Shown here one piece after another: positions 55,397 through 63,975 of a stretch of 64,000 bases of DNA (positions are counted from its first letter, which is position 1; each line of letters starts with the position of its first letter). Source of the stretch: Saccharopolyspora sp. NFXS83 (GTDB lineage Bacteria > Actinomycetota > Actinomycetes > Mycobacteriales > Pseudonocardiaceae). Under the pieces are notes generated by a model, which did no database searches, was not told the origin of the DNA, and saw only the letters and a program-made list of their open reading frames with translations. The stretch spans positions 120,649-184,648 of the forward strand of contig NZ_JAPFGB010000014.1 in NCBI RefSeq assembly GCF_026241095.1, written 5' to 3'. Position numbers and translations under genes: made by a program.

Positions 55397-55625
55397 CTAC
55401 CCCGCCGCGACCTCCGAGGGGTGCGTGGCCAGCGGGGTCACCTCGATCGACATGTACGGGAACAGCGGCAGGTTCCACAGCACCTCGTGCAGCTGCTCGT
55501 TGTCGGCGACGTTGAGGACGCTGCGGTTCGAGTACCGCCCCGCGCACCGCCAGATGTGCGACCAGAGCCCGGCCCGCTGCAACTCCTGCGAGCAGGCCTT
55601 CTCCCCCGTGCTCCTCGCAGGTGAC
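55397..55625 (-). pseudogene. Muconolactone isomerase-like gene, 5' truncated
   Basis: The frame reads GEKACSQELQRAGLWSHIWR, GRYSNRSVLNVADNEQLHEV, LPLFPYMSIEVTPLATHPSE, the C-terminal three quarters of muconolactone delta-isomerase (CatC), the last enzyme of the catechol ortho branch before the enol-lactone. The N-terminal strand (normally starting MLFxVxMxV) is missing: an in-frame stop lies shortly upstream and no start codon with a ribosome site precedes the conserved part. So it is a remnant. It abuts another remnant on the opposite strand. Confidence 0.7.
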
Positions 55626-55681
55626 CTCGTGGCGGCGGCTCACGCCGTGTACCGCCTCAATGAGCTCGGTCGCCCAGCGCG

Positions 55682-55972
55682 GTGCTGGTGTCGGTGGCGA
55701 TCCGCTCCTACCGGAACCGCTTGGTGGCGGAGTTCCCTAAGGCGGTGCCGGTGGGAGCGGGTTGTTCGGTCCGCGCCACCGACCTGACCGGGCTGACCGC
55801 CCGGGAACGGGCGGTCGCCGGGCTGGTCGCCGCCGGGATGACCAACAAGCAGGCGGCGGTGGAACTGTACGTGTCGGTGAAGACGGTCCAGTTCCACCTG
55901 ACCCGCATCTACGCGAAGCTCGGCATCGCCTCGCGCACCGAACTCGCCGCCTGCTTCCGCGAGGACGGCTAG
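55682..55972 (+). pseudogene. C-terminal remnant of a LuxR-type regulator
   Basis: 96 codons from a GTG without a ribosome site. The LuxR/GerE DNA-binding domain is complete: LTARERAVAGLVAAGMTNKQ, AVELYVSVKTVQFHLTRIYA, LGIASRTELAACFRE. Such domains normally close a much larger LAL-type regulator with an ATPase; here nothing of it remains upstream and a stop lies in frame at 55661. It could still be expressed as a stand-alone DNA-binding protein, but a deletion remnant is likelier. Confidence 0.6.
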
Positions 55973-56009
55973 CGCTCTCGCGCCCGCCCGCCCCGGGTGC
56001 GGGAACAGA

Positions 56010-56681
56010 TCACAGGGTGCTCTGCTGCTCGCTCTGCTCGATCAGCTCGTCACCGAGCGCACCGAGGGCTCCGTGACCGGCCACGAGCCGGACGGTGCCC
56101 TCGTGGAGGCGGTAGGACAGGCCCGCCACCGCGCACTCGCCCGTGGCGATCTTCGCGGCCAGCACGCCGGAACGTTCGACCAGGAAGTCGGTGGTCTTGC
56201 GGATGTGCTCGTCGACCATCTCGTCGATCGAGGTGCGGCCGGCGGCGCGGGCGCTGAGCACGCTCGGGTAGACGCGTTCCACCACGTCGCGGACGTAGCC
56301 GGTGGGCGAGTTGCCGTCGTCGTAGGCGTTCGAGGCGGCGGTGACGGCACCGCAGGAGTCGTGCCCGAGCACGACGACGAGCGGGGTGCCGAGCACGCCG
56401 ACGCCGTATTCGATGCTGCCGAGCACTTCGGATCCCGCGACGTGCCCGGCGGTGCGCACCACGAACAGGTCCCCCAGCCCGCGGTCGAAGATGATCTCGG
56501 CGGCGAGCCGGGAGTCGGAGCAGCCGAACAGCACCGCGAACGGCGTCTGCCCCGGTGCCAGCGCGGTCCGGTGGTCGGCGTCCTGGTTCGGGTGCAGCCG
56601 GGTGCCGTCCACGAAACGACTGTTGCCCTGGATCAGGAGCTGGAGGGCTTCGGCGGGATTGGCCGGGTCGGAGAATGGCAT
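56010..56681 (-). CDS. Beta-class carbonic anhydrase
   Basis: 223 residues from ATG 56681. Zinc ligands and active-site residues: FGCSDSRLAAEIIFDRGLGD (Cys, Asp, Arg) and VLGHDSCGAVTAA (His, Cys). Also FVVRTAGHV and SIEYGVGVLGTPL. Catalyses CO2 hydration. Cytoplasmic, single gene. Confidence 0.95.
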   Translation of the reverse strand: MPFSDPANPAEALQLLIQGNSRFVDGTRLHPNQDADHRTALAPGQTPFAVLFGCSDSRLAAEIIFDRGLGDLFVVRTAGHVAGSEVLGSIEYGVGVLGTPLVVVLGHDSCGAVTAASNAYDDGNSPTGYVRDVVERVYPSVLSARAAGRTSIDEMVDEHIRKTTDFLVERSGVLAAKIATGECAVAGLSYRLHEGTVRLVAGHGALGALGDELIEQSEQQSTL

Positions 56682-57131
56682 GTTCGCAAGCTACCGCAGG
56701 TCACGCCGATTCAGCGGTGCGCGCGATCACGATGGGACGCGGTAAGTCGATGCGGCTCCGGAGTGCGCGGCGCGCCGGAACGCTGCGGTTGCGCGCGCCT
56801 GCGGAGAGCGACGGGCGGCGCGGCCGTTCACCACCGTTCGCACCAGCGGCGATGGCTCCGTTCACCTCAGCGAGCACGGCCGGTCGCTCCCGAGCAATGA
56901 GCCGAACGGGCGGAATGCGCACCCCTCGGGACGCTCTCCTTTACCCAACGGAGTCAACGCTGACCGCTTGACCGCTCGCCACGACACATGACACGGTCTG
57001 CATGAGACTCAGGTCACTTAATTCCCCGTGGCCGGGACGCGGATCGCTTCCGCTCCCCGCCCGATGCCGACGACGCCATCGCTTCCCGGCGGACCACGCC
57101 GTCCGCCCACGCCTCGCGGGAGGACAGAATC
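56682..57131. other. Intergenic region between carbonic anhydrase and alcohol dehydrogenase genes
   Basis: 450 bases between two divergent genes. No repeat copy, RNA gene or supported reading frame. Lower GC around 56950-57010, where the dehydrogenase promoter may lie. Confidence 0.5.
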
Positions 57132-58259
57132 GTGCAGACCAAGGCCGCGCTCCTTCACGAACCTGGTCAGGATTGGGCCATCGACGAGATCGAGATCGGC
57201 GATCCCGTCGCGGGCGAGGTGCAACTCCGGCTGGCGGCGACGGGCCTGTGCCACTCCGACGAGCACCTGCGCACCAACGCGATGCCGGTCCCGGTGTACC
57301 CGGTGCTCGGCGGGCACGAGGGCGCCGGCGTGGTGACGAAGGTCGGCCCCGGAGTCACCGGGGTGCGGGAAGGTGATCACGCGGTCCTCGGCTTCATCCC
57401 CGCGTGCGGGGTCTGCCGTCCCTGTTCTGCCGGGATGCAGAACCTCTGCGACCAGGGCGCCGGGCTGCTCACCGGCCAGGCCATCTCCGACGGCACCCAC
57501 CGGGTGACGCACCGGGGACGGCCGGTGGCCCCGATGTGCCTGCTGGGCACGTTCGCGCCGTACGTGACGGTCAACCAGTCCAGCGTCATCAAGATCGAGG
57601 ACGACATTCCGCTGGAGACCGCGGCCCTGCTGGGGTGCGGGGTGTCGACGGGATGGGGTTCGGCGACGGAGGTCGGCGCGACGCGTCCCGGCGACACCGT
57701 GGTCGTCGTCGGCGCCGGTGGCATCGGCATCAACGCGGTGCAGGGCGCGGCGGCGGCGGGCGCCCGCTTCGTCGCCGCGATCGACCCGGTGGAGTTCAAG
57801 CGGGAGAAGGCCGTCGAGTTCGGCGCCACCCACACCTTCGCGTCCATGGAGGAGGCGCTGGAGCCGCTGCGGGACGTCACCTGGGGCCGCCTCGCGCACA
57901 CGACCATCCTCACCGTCGGCGAGCTGCAAGGCGATCAGCTCGCCGAGGCGCTGGCGATCACCGGCAAGGGCGGCCAGGTGGTGGTGACCGCGCTCGCCGA
58001 CATGACCGCCACCGACGCGAAGATCGGCATGTTCGAGCTCACGCTGCTGCAGAAGCGCATCCAAGGCGCGATCTTCGGCGGCGCGAGCCCGCGCACCCAG
58101 GTGCCGCGGCTGCTGGAGCTGTACCGGCAGGGGCGGTTGAAGCTGGACGAGCTGGTGACCCGGACCTACTCGCTGGACGAGATCAACAAGGGCTATCAGG
58201 ACATGCGGGAGGGCAAGAACCTGCGCGGCATCGTCCGCTACACCGACGCCGACTGGTGA
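57132..58259 (+). CDS. NDMA-dependent alcohol dehydrogenase, second paralogue
   Basis: 375 residues from GTG 57132, with GGGAGGAC ahead. Same family as 27547-28665: catalytic zinc ATGLCHSDEHLR and GGHEGAGVV; structural zinc PACGVCRPCSAGMQNLCDQG; NAD loop VVVVGAGGIGINAVQGAA; LLTGQAISDGTHRVTHRGRP and LLGTFAPYVTVNQ. It should hold its NAD tightly and need mycofactocin for turnover. It lies 23 kb from the mycofactocin cluster with no neighbours of clear relation. The substrate is probably a primary alcohol or aldehyde. Confidence 0.88.
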   Translation: MQTKAALLHEPGQDWAIDEIEIGDPVAGEVQLRLAATGLCHSDEHLRTNAMPVPVYPVLGGHEGAGVVTKVGPGVTGVREGDHAVLGFIPACGVCRPCSAGMQNLCDQGAGLLTGQAISDGTHRVTHRGRPVAPMCLLGTFAPYVTVNQSSVIKIEDDIPLETAALLGCGVSTGWGSATEVGATRPGDTVVVVGAGGIGINAVQGAAAAGARFVAAIDPVEFKREKAVEFGATHTFASMEEALEPLRDVTWGRLAHTTILTVGELQGDQLAEALAITGKGGQVVVTALADMTATDAKIGMFELTLLQKRIQGAIFGGASPRTQVPRLLELYRQGRLKLDELVTRTYSLDEINKGYQDMREGKNLRGIVRYTDADW

Positions 58260-58379
58260 TCCGCTGATCCGCGACCGGGCGCGGGAGGGCGCACGACCCT
58301 CCCCCGTCCGGCCGCGGCGCGAACGGCGACCGGCGCAGCGCCGGGGTACCCGTGCTCCCGCGGCGGAACGCGCTCGGGC

Positions 58380-58919
58380 ATGATCGCTATCATGCCGATC
58401 TTCCTCCTGCTCGGGGCTGGTGCGCCGATCGCCGCCCCGCAGGCCGCGTCGACCGATCCGATGCGCCCCGTGTTCGTGCTCGTGCTCGTGCTGCTGGCGA
58501 TCGCCCTGGTGCTGGTGGCGCTGAGCAAGTGGCTGCGGTTCCGGCAGGGCTTCAGCGCGCAGCGCCAGCGCGAGCTGCTGTGGGCGATCCCTGTCCCGTG
58601 GGACATCCAGCAGGCGGTGCGCGAGTTGATGCGCACCGGCGATCAGGTCCGCGCGGTGTCGACGCTGCGCGAGGCGATTCCCGCGGTCTCGCTGCTGCAG
58701 GCCAAGTTGCTCACCGATCGGCTCGTCGAGCACGACGACCACCCCACCGGGTACGCCGAGGTCGTGCGGGAGATCCGCGAACGCGACCCGGAGCTGGACG
58801 CCCAGCTGCGCCCGCTGGTCGAGCACAAGGCGGAGATCGAGGTCGTCCGCCTCCTGCGCGAACGACTCGGGCTCGACCTCCGCATCGCCAACGAACTCGG
58901 GAAGTCCATGCACGAGTAG
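58380..58919 (+). CDS. Small membrane-anchored protein of unknown function
   Basis: 179 residues from ATG 58380. A signal-like hydrophobic start (IFLLLGAGAPIAAPQA) is followed by one clear membrane helix at about 30-50 (VFVLVLVLLAIALVLVALS), then a soluble helical part with charged repeats (AVSTLREAIPAVSLLQAKLL, VVREIRERDPELDAQLRPLV). No recognisable catalytic motif. Resembles small actinobacterial proteins with a cytoplasmic alpha-helical tail (ribosomal-L7/L12-like C-terminal motif KAEIEVVRLLRERLGLDLR), a feature I have seen only as a loose likeness. Confidence 0.65.
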   Translation: MIAIMPIFLLLGAGAPIAAPQAASTDPMRPVFVLVLVLLAIALVLVALSKWLRFRQGFSAQRQRELLWAIPVPWDIQQAVRELMRTGDQVRAVSTLREAIPAVSLLQAKLLTDRLVEHDDHPTGYAEVVREIRERDPELDAQLRPLVEHKAEIEVVRLLRERLGLDLRIANELGKSMHE

Positions 58920-58941
58920 CTCCCGCCGGGAAGCGACGCCC

Positions 58942-60723
58942 CTACGCGGGGACGCTCGAACCGAGGATCGAGCTCATCGCCTCGTGCAGTGCCGACGCCG
59001 GGTCCGCGGGCAACCGTCGGGAGCGCCAGCCGATGTGCTTGTCCGGCCGGACCAGCAGCACGCCGTCCTCGTCGACCTCCCGCAGCCGCGACCAGTCGAA
59101 GTACAGGTCGGTGACCTCGCGGCCGGGGCCGATCACCACGGTGTTCAGCTCCACGCCGAGCTCGTGGGCGACCTTGTCCGCGGCGTCCTTCCAGACCTGC
59201 CCGGTGATGCCGGTGAGCAGCGTGAACCCCGTGGCGGGCGCGAGGTCGTGCGTGGAGATCTTCCGGGTGCTGTCACCGACCCACGCGTGCGGCAACCGCG
59301 AACCGGGAACCGTGGAGGGCTGGTAGTACAGCTCCGGGTCGCGTTCCGGTTCGGGCCGCGCGCAGCCGTCGGTGACGATCGCGGCGGACTCGTAGAACTG
59401 GCCCAGTTCCACGCCGTGCGCGTTGAACTCGTAGTCCTTGAGCTCCATCGCGCACCGCAGCGCGTCGCGCTTGGCCACGCCCTCCGGGGTGGCCGCTTTG
59501 CGCTGCTCCATGTTCTCGACCACCTCGGTGTCGGAGCCCGGTTCCGCGATGCCGAGCGCTTCGAAGAACCGACCGAACTCGCGCCCGGATCGGTTGGCGC
59601 GCAACACGATCTGCTCGGCCACCGGCGCGCGTTCCGCCGTGTAGGTCGCCAGCAGCTCCGCCCCCGCTTGCCCGCGCAGGACGGCGGCGAGCTTCCACGC
59701 CAGGTTGTAGGAGTCCTGGATGGAGGTGTTGGAGCCGAGCCCGTTGCTCGGCGGGTGCTTGTGCACCGAGTCCCCGGCGCAGAACACGCGTCCGGACTGC
59801 AACCGGGTGGCGTACTGCTCGTTGTTGCCCCACAACGAAGTTCCGGTGATCTTCACGTCCAGTTCCGGCAGCCCGAGCAGCCGGCGCACGATCGCCGTGG
59901 CCCCGTCGTCGTCGAGCACCGGCGGCTCACCGCGCACGTCGTAGCCGCACACGATCATCCACTCGTGCCACGGCCGGACCATGCGCACCGCGGCGGTGCC
60001 GATGCCGCCGACGTTCGCTCCGGGCTGCACCACCCAGTAGAGCACCGAGGGCCGGTGCGCGACGTGCTCGGCGAGGTCGGCGCTGAAGGTGATGTTCATC
60101 GACCCGGCGGTGTCGAGCTCTCCGCGCATCGGCAGCGCGACGTCCTCGGCGACTCGCGACCGCGCTCCGTCGGCACCGATCAGGTACTTGGCGCGGATGT
60201 CGTACTCGTGCCCGGTGAACCGGTCCCGCACGCGGGCGGTGACGCCGTCGGCGTCCTGCTCCAGGGACAGGTATTCGGTGGCGAACCGGGTCTGGGTGCC
60301 GCGCTGCGTGGCGTTCTTGACGAGGATGGGTTCCAGGTAGGTCTGCGGGATGTCGCAGTTCCACGACGGCGAGGCGAGTTCGTAGTCGGCGTGCCGCGCC
60401 GGGTGGGTGCCCCAGGTGCGGATCCGGCCCAGCTCCTCACCGGCGATGGCGGTGCAGAACACGGTGTCGCCCATCAGCTCGTGCGGGGTCGCCTCGGCGA
60501 GGACCTGCTGCTCGATGCCGACGTCGCGGAAGATCTCCATTGTGCGCTGGTTGGTGATGTGCGCGCGGGGCGTGTTCGCGGTCCAGCGGTACTTGGTCAC
60601 CATGACGTTGGCCACGCCGAGCGTGGACAGGAACAGGGCCGCGGACGCTCCGGCGGGGCCGGATCCGATGATCAGGACGTCGGTCTCCACCTGGTGGCCC
60701 GGTGGGGGTTCGGACACCGTCAT
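58942..60723 (-). CDS. FAD-dependent aromatic hydroxylase (phenol/dichlorophenol monooxygenase-like)
   Basis: 593 residues from ATG 60723 with GGAGGAG ahead. FAD motif VLIIGSGPAGASAALFLSTL, DG motif YLIGADGARSRVAEDV, GD motif FCAGDSVHKHPPSNGLGSNT. The C-terminal thioredoxin-like domain is reduced but recognisable (about 470-590). The pattern is that of TfdB-type phenol hydroxylases. It is divergent from the hydroxycinnamate operon and may hydroxylate a phenolic in the same pathway (inferred). Confidence 0.87.
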   Translation of the reverse strand: MTVSEPPPGHQVETDVLIIGSGPAGASAALFLSTLGVANVMVTKYRWTANTPRAHITNQRTMEIFRDVGIEQQVLAEATPHELMGDTVFCTAIAGEELGRIRTWGTHPARHADYELASPSWNCDIPQTYLEPILVKNATQRGTQTRFATEYLSLEQDADGVTARVRDRFTGHEYDIRAKYLIGADGARSRVAEDVALPMRGELDTAGSMNITFSADLAEHVAHRPSVLYWVVQPGANVGGIGTAAVRMVRPWHEWMIVCGYDVRGEPPVLDDDGATAIVRRLLGLPELDVKITGTSLWGNNEQYATRLQSGRVFCAGDSVHKHPPSNGLGSNTSIQDSYNLAWKLAAVLRGQAGAELLATYTAERAPVAEQIVLRANRSGREFGRFFEALGIAEPGSDTEVVENMEQRKAATPEGVAKRDALRCAMELKDYEFNAHGVELGQFYESAAIVTDGCARPEPERDPELYYQPSTVPGSRLPHAWVGDSTRKISTHDLAPATGFTLLTGITGQVWKDAADKVAHELGVELNTVVIGPGREVTDLYFDWSRLREVDEDGVLLVRPDKHIGWRSRRLPADPASALHEAMSSILGSSVPA

Positions 60724-61104
60724 CTGCACTCCTCCGCACGTGCGGCCACGATCGCTGATCCGGATCACTGCGGACGGTTCATCAGGGCGTTCCGTCCGCA
60801 CCACCGCGCGGCGGCCCGCCGGTCCGGGCTCGCCGGGCCGGTGCGGCGGCCCGAGTTCAGCACGGATTACAACCGCCGCCCCAGCCATGATCAAGACTCC
60901 GGATCCCCAAGGCGCCGTTTCGTCCATAGTGGACTCGATTTCGGACATCTTCCGGGAAAGCAGTTTCCGCACGAAGTGAAGCTGGAGCCGCCGCCGACGA
61001 GGACGCCGACTTCCGGACGTGACCCTCGCCACCGGCCGGCCGATTCCGGCGAACCGGCCGCGGAACGACGATCCACCACGGCGCCCCACCGCCCGCGCCC
61101 GACC
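60724..61104. other. Divergent region upstream of the hydroxycinnamate operon
   Basis: 381 bases. No supported reading frame or repeat copy in this part. The promoter and operator for the rightward operon follow at 61105. Confidence 0.5.
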
Positions 61105-61155
61105 TTGACCGGCCGACGACCGCGCTGCTAAACATTCATCAGGAAACCTGATGAA
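61105..61155 (+). promoter_or_regulatory. Promoter and operator of the hydroxycinnamate operon
   Basis: TTGACC (61105-61110) and TAAACA (61129-61134) are 18 bases apart. A perfect palindrome with 9-base arms, TTCATCAGG-AAA-CCTGATGAA (61135-61155), covers the expected transcription start. This is where a MarR- or PadR-type repressor would sit. No such regulator gene is in the window. The site overlaps an ATG (61151), making that ATG an unlikely start. Confidence 0.75.
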
Positions 61156-61171
61156 CACAGCGAGGTGGCCG

Positions 61172-62038
61172 ATGAGTGCTGCGGTGAACGACGAACGGCG
61201 AGGAGCCCCCGAGCCCTGGGGTGACACGGTGCAGGTGGAGTTCGACGACGGCATCGCCTGGGTGACGTTGAACCGGCCGGACAAGCGCAACGCGATGAAC
61301 CCGGCGCTCAACGACGAGATGGTCCGCGTGCTCGACCACCTCGAAGGCGACGACCGCTGCCGCGTGCTCGTGCTGACCGGGGCGGGCGAATCGTTCTCCG
61401 CGGGCATGGACCTCAAGGAGTACTTCCGCGAGGTCGACGCGACCGGCAGCGCCGCCGTGCAGACCAGGGTTCGCCGCGCCAGCGCCGAATGGCAGTGGAA
61501 GCGGCTCGCGCACTGGATCAAGCCGACGATCGCGATGGTCAACGGGTGGTGCTTCGGCGGTGCCTTCACCCCGCTCGTCGCGTGCGACCTGGCCATCGCC
61601 GACGAACGTGCGCAGTTCGGGCTTTCCGAGGTGAACTGGGGAATTCCACCGGGCGGCGTGGTCAGCCGCGCGCTCGCCGCGACCGTCGGCCAGCGCGACG
61701 CGCTCTACCACATCATGACCGGCGAGACCTTCGACGGAACCGAGGCCGCGCGCATGCGGCTGGTGAACGAGGCCGTGCCCGCCGAACGCCTGCGGGAACG
61801 CACCCGCGAGCTCGCGGCGAAGCTGGCCTCGATGAACCAGGTGGTGCTGCACGCGGCGAAGGTCGGGTACAAGGTCGCCGCGGACATGCCGTGGGACCAG
61901 TCCGAGGACTACCTCTACGCGAAGCTCGACCAGTCGCAGTTCGCCGACCAGGCCGGAGCCCGCGCGAAGGGCCTCAGCCAGTTCCTGGACGACAAGACCT
62001 ACCGGCCGGGCCTGAGCACCTTCGACCCGGGGAAGTAG
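61172..62038 (+). CDS. ech: p-Hydroxycinnamoyl-CoA (feruloyl-CoA) hydratase/lyase
   Basis: 288 residues from ATG 61172, after GAGGTGG; an ATG at 61151 is in frame but lies in the operator. Crotonase fold: VTLNRPDKRNAMNPALNDEM, oxyanion hole LTGAGESFSAGMDLKEYFRE and GWCFGGAFTPLVACDLAIAD, then FGLSEVNWGIPPGGVVSRAL. MDLKEYFRE and the FTPLVACDLAIA stretch are specific to hydroxycinnamoyl-CoA hydratase/lyase, which releases vanillin or 4-hydroxybenzaldehyde and acetyl-CoA. Works with the CoA ligase downstream. A vanillin dehydrogenase is not in the window. Confidence 0.93.
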   Translation: MSAAVNDERRGAPEPWGDTVQVEFDDGIAWVTLNRPDKRNAMNPALNDEMVRVLDHLEGDDRCRVLVLTGAGESFSAGMDLKEYFREVDATGSAAVQTRVRRASAEWQWKRLAHWIKPTIAMVNGWCFGGAFTPLVACDLAIADERAQFGLSEVNWGIPPGGVVSRALAATVGQRDALYHIMTGETFDGTEAARMRLVNEAVPAERLRERTRELAAKLASMNQVVLHAAKVGYKVAADMPWDQSEDYLYAKLDQSQFADQAGARAKGLSQFLDDKTYRPGLSTFDPGK

Positions 62039-62142
62039 CGGCGCACGCGGGAAATTCACCGCGCCGGGTCTCGCCCGCCGAGGCCCGGCGCGAGATCGTC
62101 CAAGAAGACCGCGGTCCGCGTCCTGCGGACGCCCGGCGAAAG

Positions 62143-63645
62143 GTGAACCCGTTGCGAAACCAGGGGCTCGGTTCCTGGCCCGTTCGGCGAGCGAGGATGA
62201 CGCCGCACCGGATCGCGCTGCGCCACGGCGACAGGTCCACCACTTACGCCGAGCTCGCCGCCCGCGTGGACCGCCTCGCGCACGGCCTGCGGTCGGCCGG
62301 GGTGCGGCCTGGCGACCGGGTCGCCTACTTGGGACCGAACCATCCCGCGTACCTGGAAGTCCTGTTCGCGTGCGGCTCGGTGGGCGCGGTGTTCGTGCCG
62401 TTGAACTTCCGGCTCGCCGCACCGGAACTCGAGCACGTGCTCGACGATTCCGGCGCCGCCCTCCTGATCCACACCACCGAGCACGCCGCGACGGTCGCCG
62501 CGCTCACCACCCGCGCCCGCCCGGTCGAGGTGGCCGCCGACGGCGAGATCGGACTCGATACCGGCGCCCCCGCGGAGCCCGTGGACCTGCCCGTCGGCAC
62601 CGACGATCCGTGCCTGATCATGTACACCTCGGGCTCCACCGGACGCGCCAAGGGCGTGGTGCTCACGCACGGGAACCTCACCTGGAACAGCGTGAACGTG
62701 CTGGTCGAGACCGACTTGGCCGCCGACGAGTGCGCGCTGGTCGCCGCTCCGCTGTTCCATGCCGCCGCGCTGGGCATGGTGTGCCTGCCGACGCTGCTCA
62801 AGGGCGGCAAGGTGGTGCTGCACTCGTCCTTCGACCCCGCGGCGGCGCTGGCCGCGATCGAGCGCGAGCGGGTGACGCTGATGTTCGGCGTGCCCGCGAT
62901 GTACGACGCGCTCGCCGCGCACGAGCGCTGGCTCGACACGGACCTGTCGGGGGTGCGCACGTTGCTGTGCGGCGGTTCCCCGGTGCCGACCGCGACGATC
63001 CGGCGCTACCTGGCGCGGGGCCTGAGCTTCGTGCAGGGCTACGGCATGACGGAGGCCGCGCCCGGCGCGCTGCTGCTGGACCGCGAGCACGCCACCGACA
63101 AGATCGGCTCGGCCGGAGTGCCGTCGTTCTTCACCGACGTCCGCGTCGTCGGCGCCTCCGGCCGCGACGTCGAATCGCGCGAGCACGGCGAGGTCCTGGT
63201 CAGCGGCCCGAACGTGATGCCGGGCTACTGGGGCTTGCCCGCCGAGACGGCCGAGGTGCTGCGCGACGGCTGGTTCCACTCCGGCGACGTGGCCACCGTC
63301 GACGCGGACGGCTACGTCTACATCGTCGACCGCCTCAAGGACATGTTCATCTCCGGCGGTGAGAACGTGCACCCCGCGGAGGTGGAGAACGCCGTCCACG
63401 GGTTCCCCGGCGTCGCGGCCTGCGCGGTGATCGCGGTCCCGGACGCCAGGTGGGGCGAGGTCGGCCGAGCCGTGATCGTGCCCGCCCCCGGCGCCACCAT
63501 CGACACCGCGGCCCTCCTGGAGCACCTGCGCGGCCGGCTCGCGGGCTACAAGGTCCCCCGCTCGGTCCGCTTCGCGGACCACCTCCCCACCACGGGCTCC
63601 GGCAAGATCCGCAAAGCGGAAGTCCGCGAACTCTTCGGCGAGTGA
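62143..63645 (+). CDS. fcs: Acyl/aryl-CoA ligase, probably hydroxycinnamate-CoA ligase
   Basis: 500 residues from GTG 62143. ANL family: ATP loop IMYTSGSTGRAKGVVLTHGN, YGMTEAAP (A5 region), then GWFHSGDVATVDADGYVYIV, DRLKDMFISGGENVHPAEVE and the catalytic Lys in TTGSGKIRKAEV. It follows the hydratase/lyase by 104 bases, so feruloyl-, caffeoyl- or coumaroyl-CoA synthesis is likely. A medium-chain fatty acid ligase is the alternative. Confidence 0.87.
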   Translation: MNPLRNQGLGSWPVRRARMTPHRIALRHGDRSTTYAELAARVDRLAHGLRSAGVRPGDRVAYLGPNHPAYLEVLFACGSVGAVFVPLNFRLAAPELEHVLDDSGAALLIHTTEHAATVAALTTRARPVEVAADGEIGLDTGAPAEPVDLPVGTDDPCLIMYTSGSTGRAKGVVLTHGNLTWNSVNVLVETDLAADECALVAAPLFHAAALGMVCLPTLLKGGKVVLHSSFDPAAALAAIERERVTLMFGVPAMYDALAAHERWLDTDLSGVRTLLCGGSPVPTATIRRYLARGLSFVQGYGMTEAAPGALLLDREHATDKIGSAGVPSFFTDVRVVGASGRDVESREHGEVLVSGPNVMPGYWGLPAETAEVLRDGWFHSGDVATVDADGYVYIVDRLKDMFISGGENVHPAEVENAVHGFPGVAACAVIAVPDARWGEVGRAVIVPAPGATIDTAALLEHLRGRLAGYKVPRSVRFADHLPTTGSGKIRKAEVRELFGE

Positions 63646-63730
63646 CCGAACGTCAACCCCGTTGCCCAGCTCAGCCCCACGACGAAGCCCGCCTCCCGCC
63701 TCAAAGCCGAGCCTTACAGCAAAGCCCGCC

Positions 63731-63962
63731 TGCCCCACGGCCGAAGGCAGTGTTTTGCGGCGAAGCCGTGCAGTGGGCGGCAATGCCCGCCTGTCGTGCG
63801 ACCGAAGGGCGTGCCTGGCGGCCGAAGGCCGTGCAGTAGGCGGCGAAGCCAGCCTGCCTCGCGGCGTAGCCGTGCCTCGCGGCCGAAGGCCGTGCAGTAG
63901 GCGAGCGAAGCAAAGCCTGCCTCGCGGCCGAAGGCCGTGCCTGTAAAGCGCGAAGCGCTTTA
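63731..63962. repeat. Array of short GAA-loop hairpins
   Basis: The unit GCGGCCGAAGGCCGTGC recurs three times in full (around 63810, 63870, 63925) with partial copies, interleaved with GGCGGCGAAGCC, GCGGCGAAGCCGTGC and GCGGCGTAGCCGTGC. Each can fold as a small stem with a GAA or GTA loop. The last, TAAAGCGC-GAA-GCGCTTTA (63944-63962), is a perfect 8-base stem. Confidence 0.7.
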
Positions 63963-63975
63963 GCCCACGTCGAAA

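Noticed and set aside
61151..61153. ATG as start of the hydroxycinnamoyl-CoA hydratase gene
   Set aside because: It lies inside the palindrome and only about 10 bases after the predicted transcription start; the ATG at 61172 has a better ribosome site.
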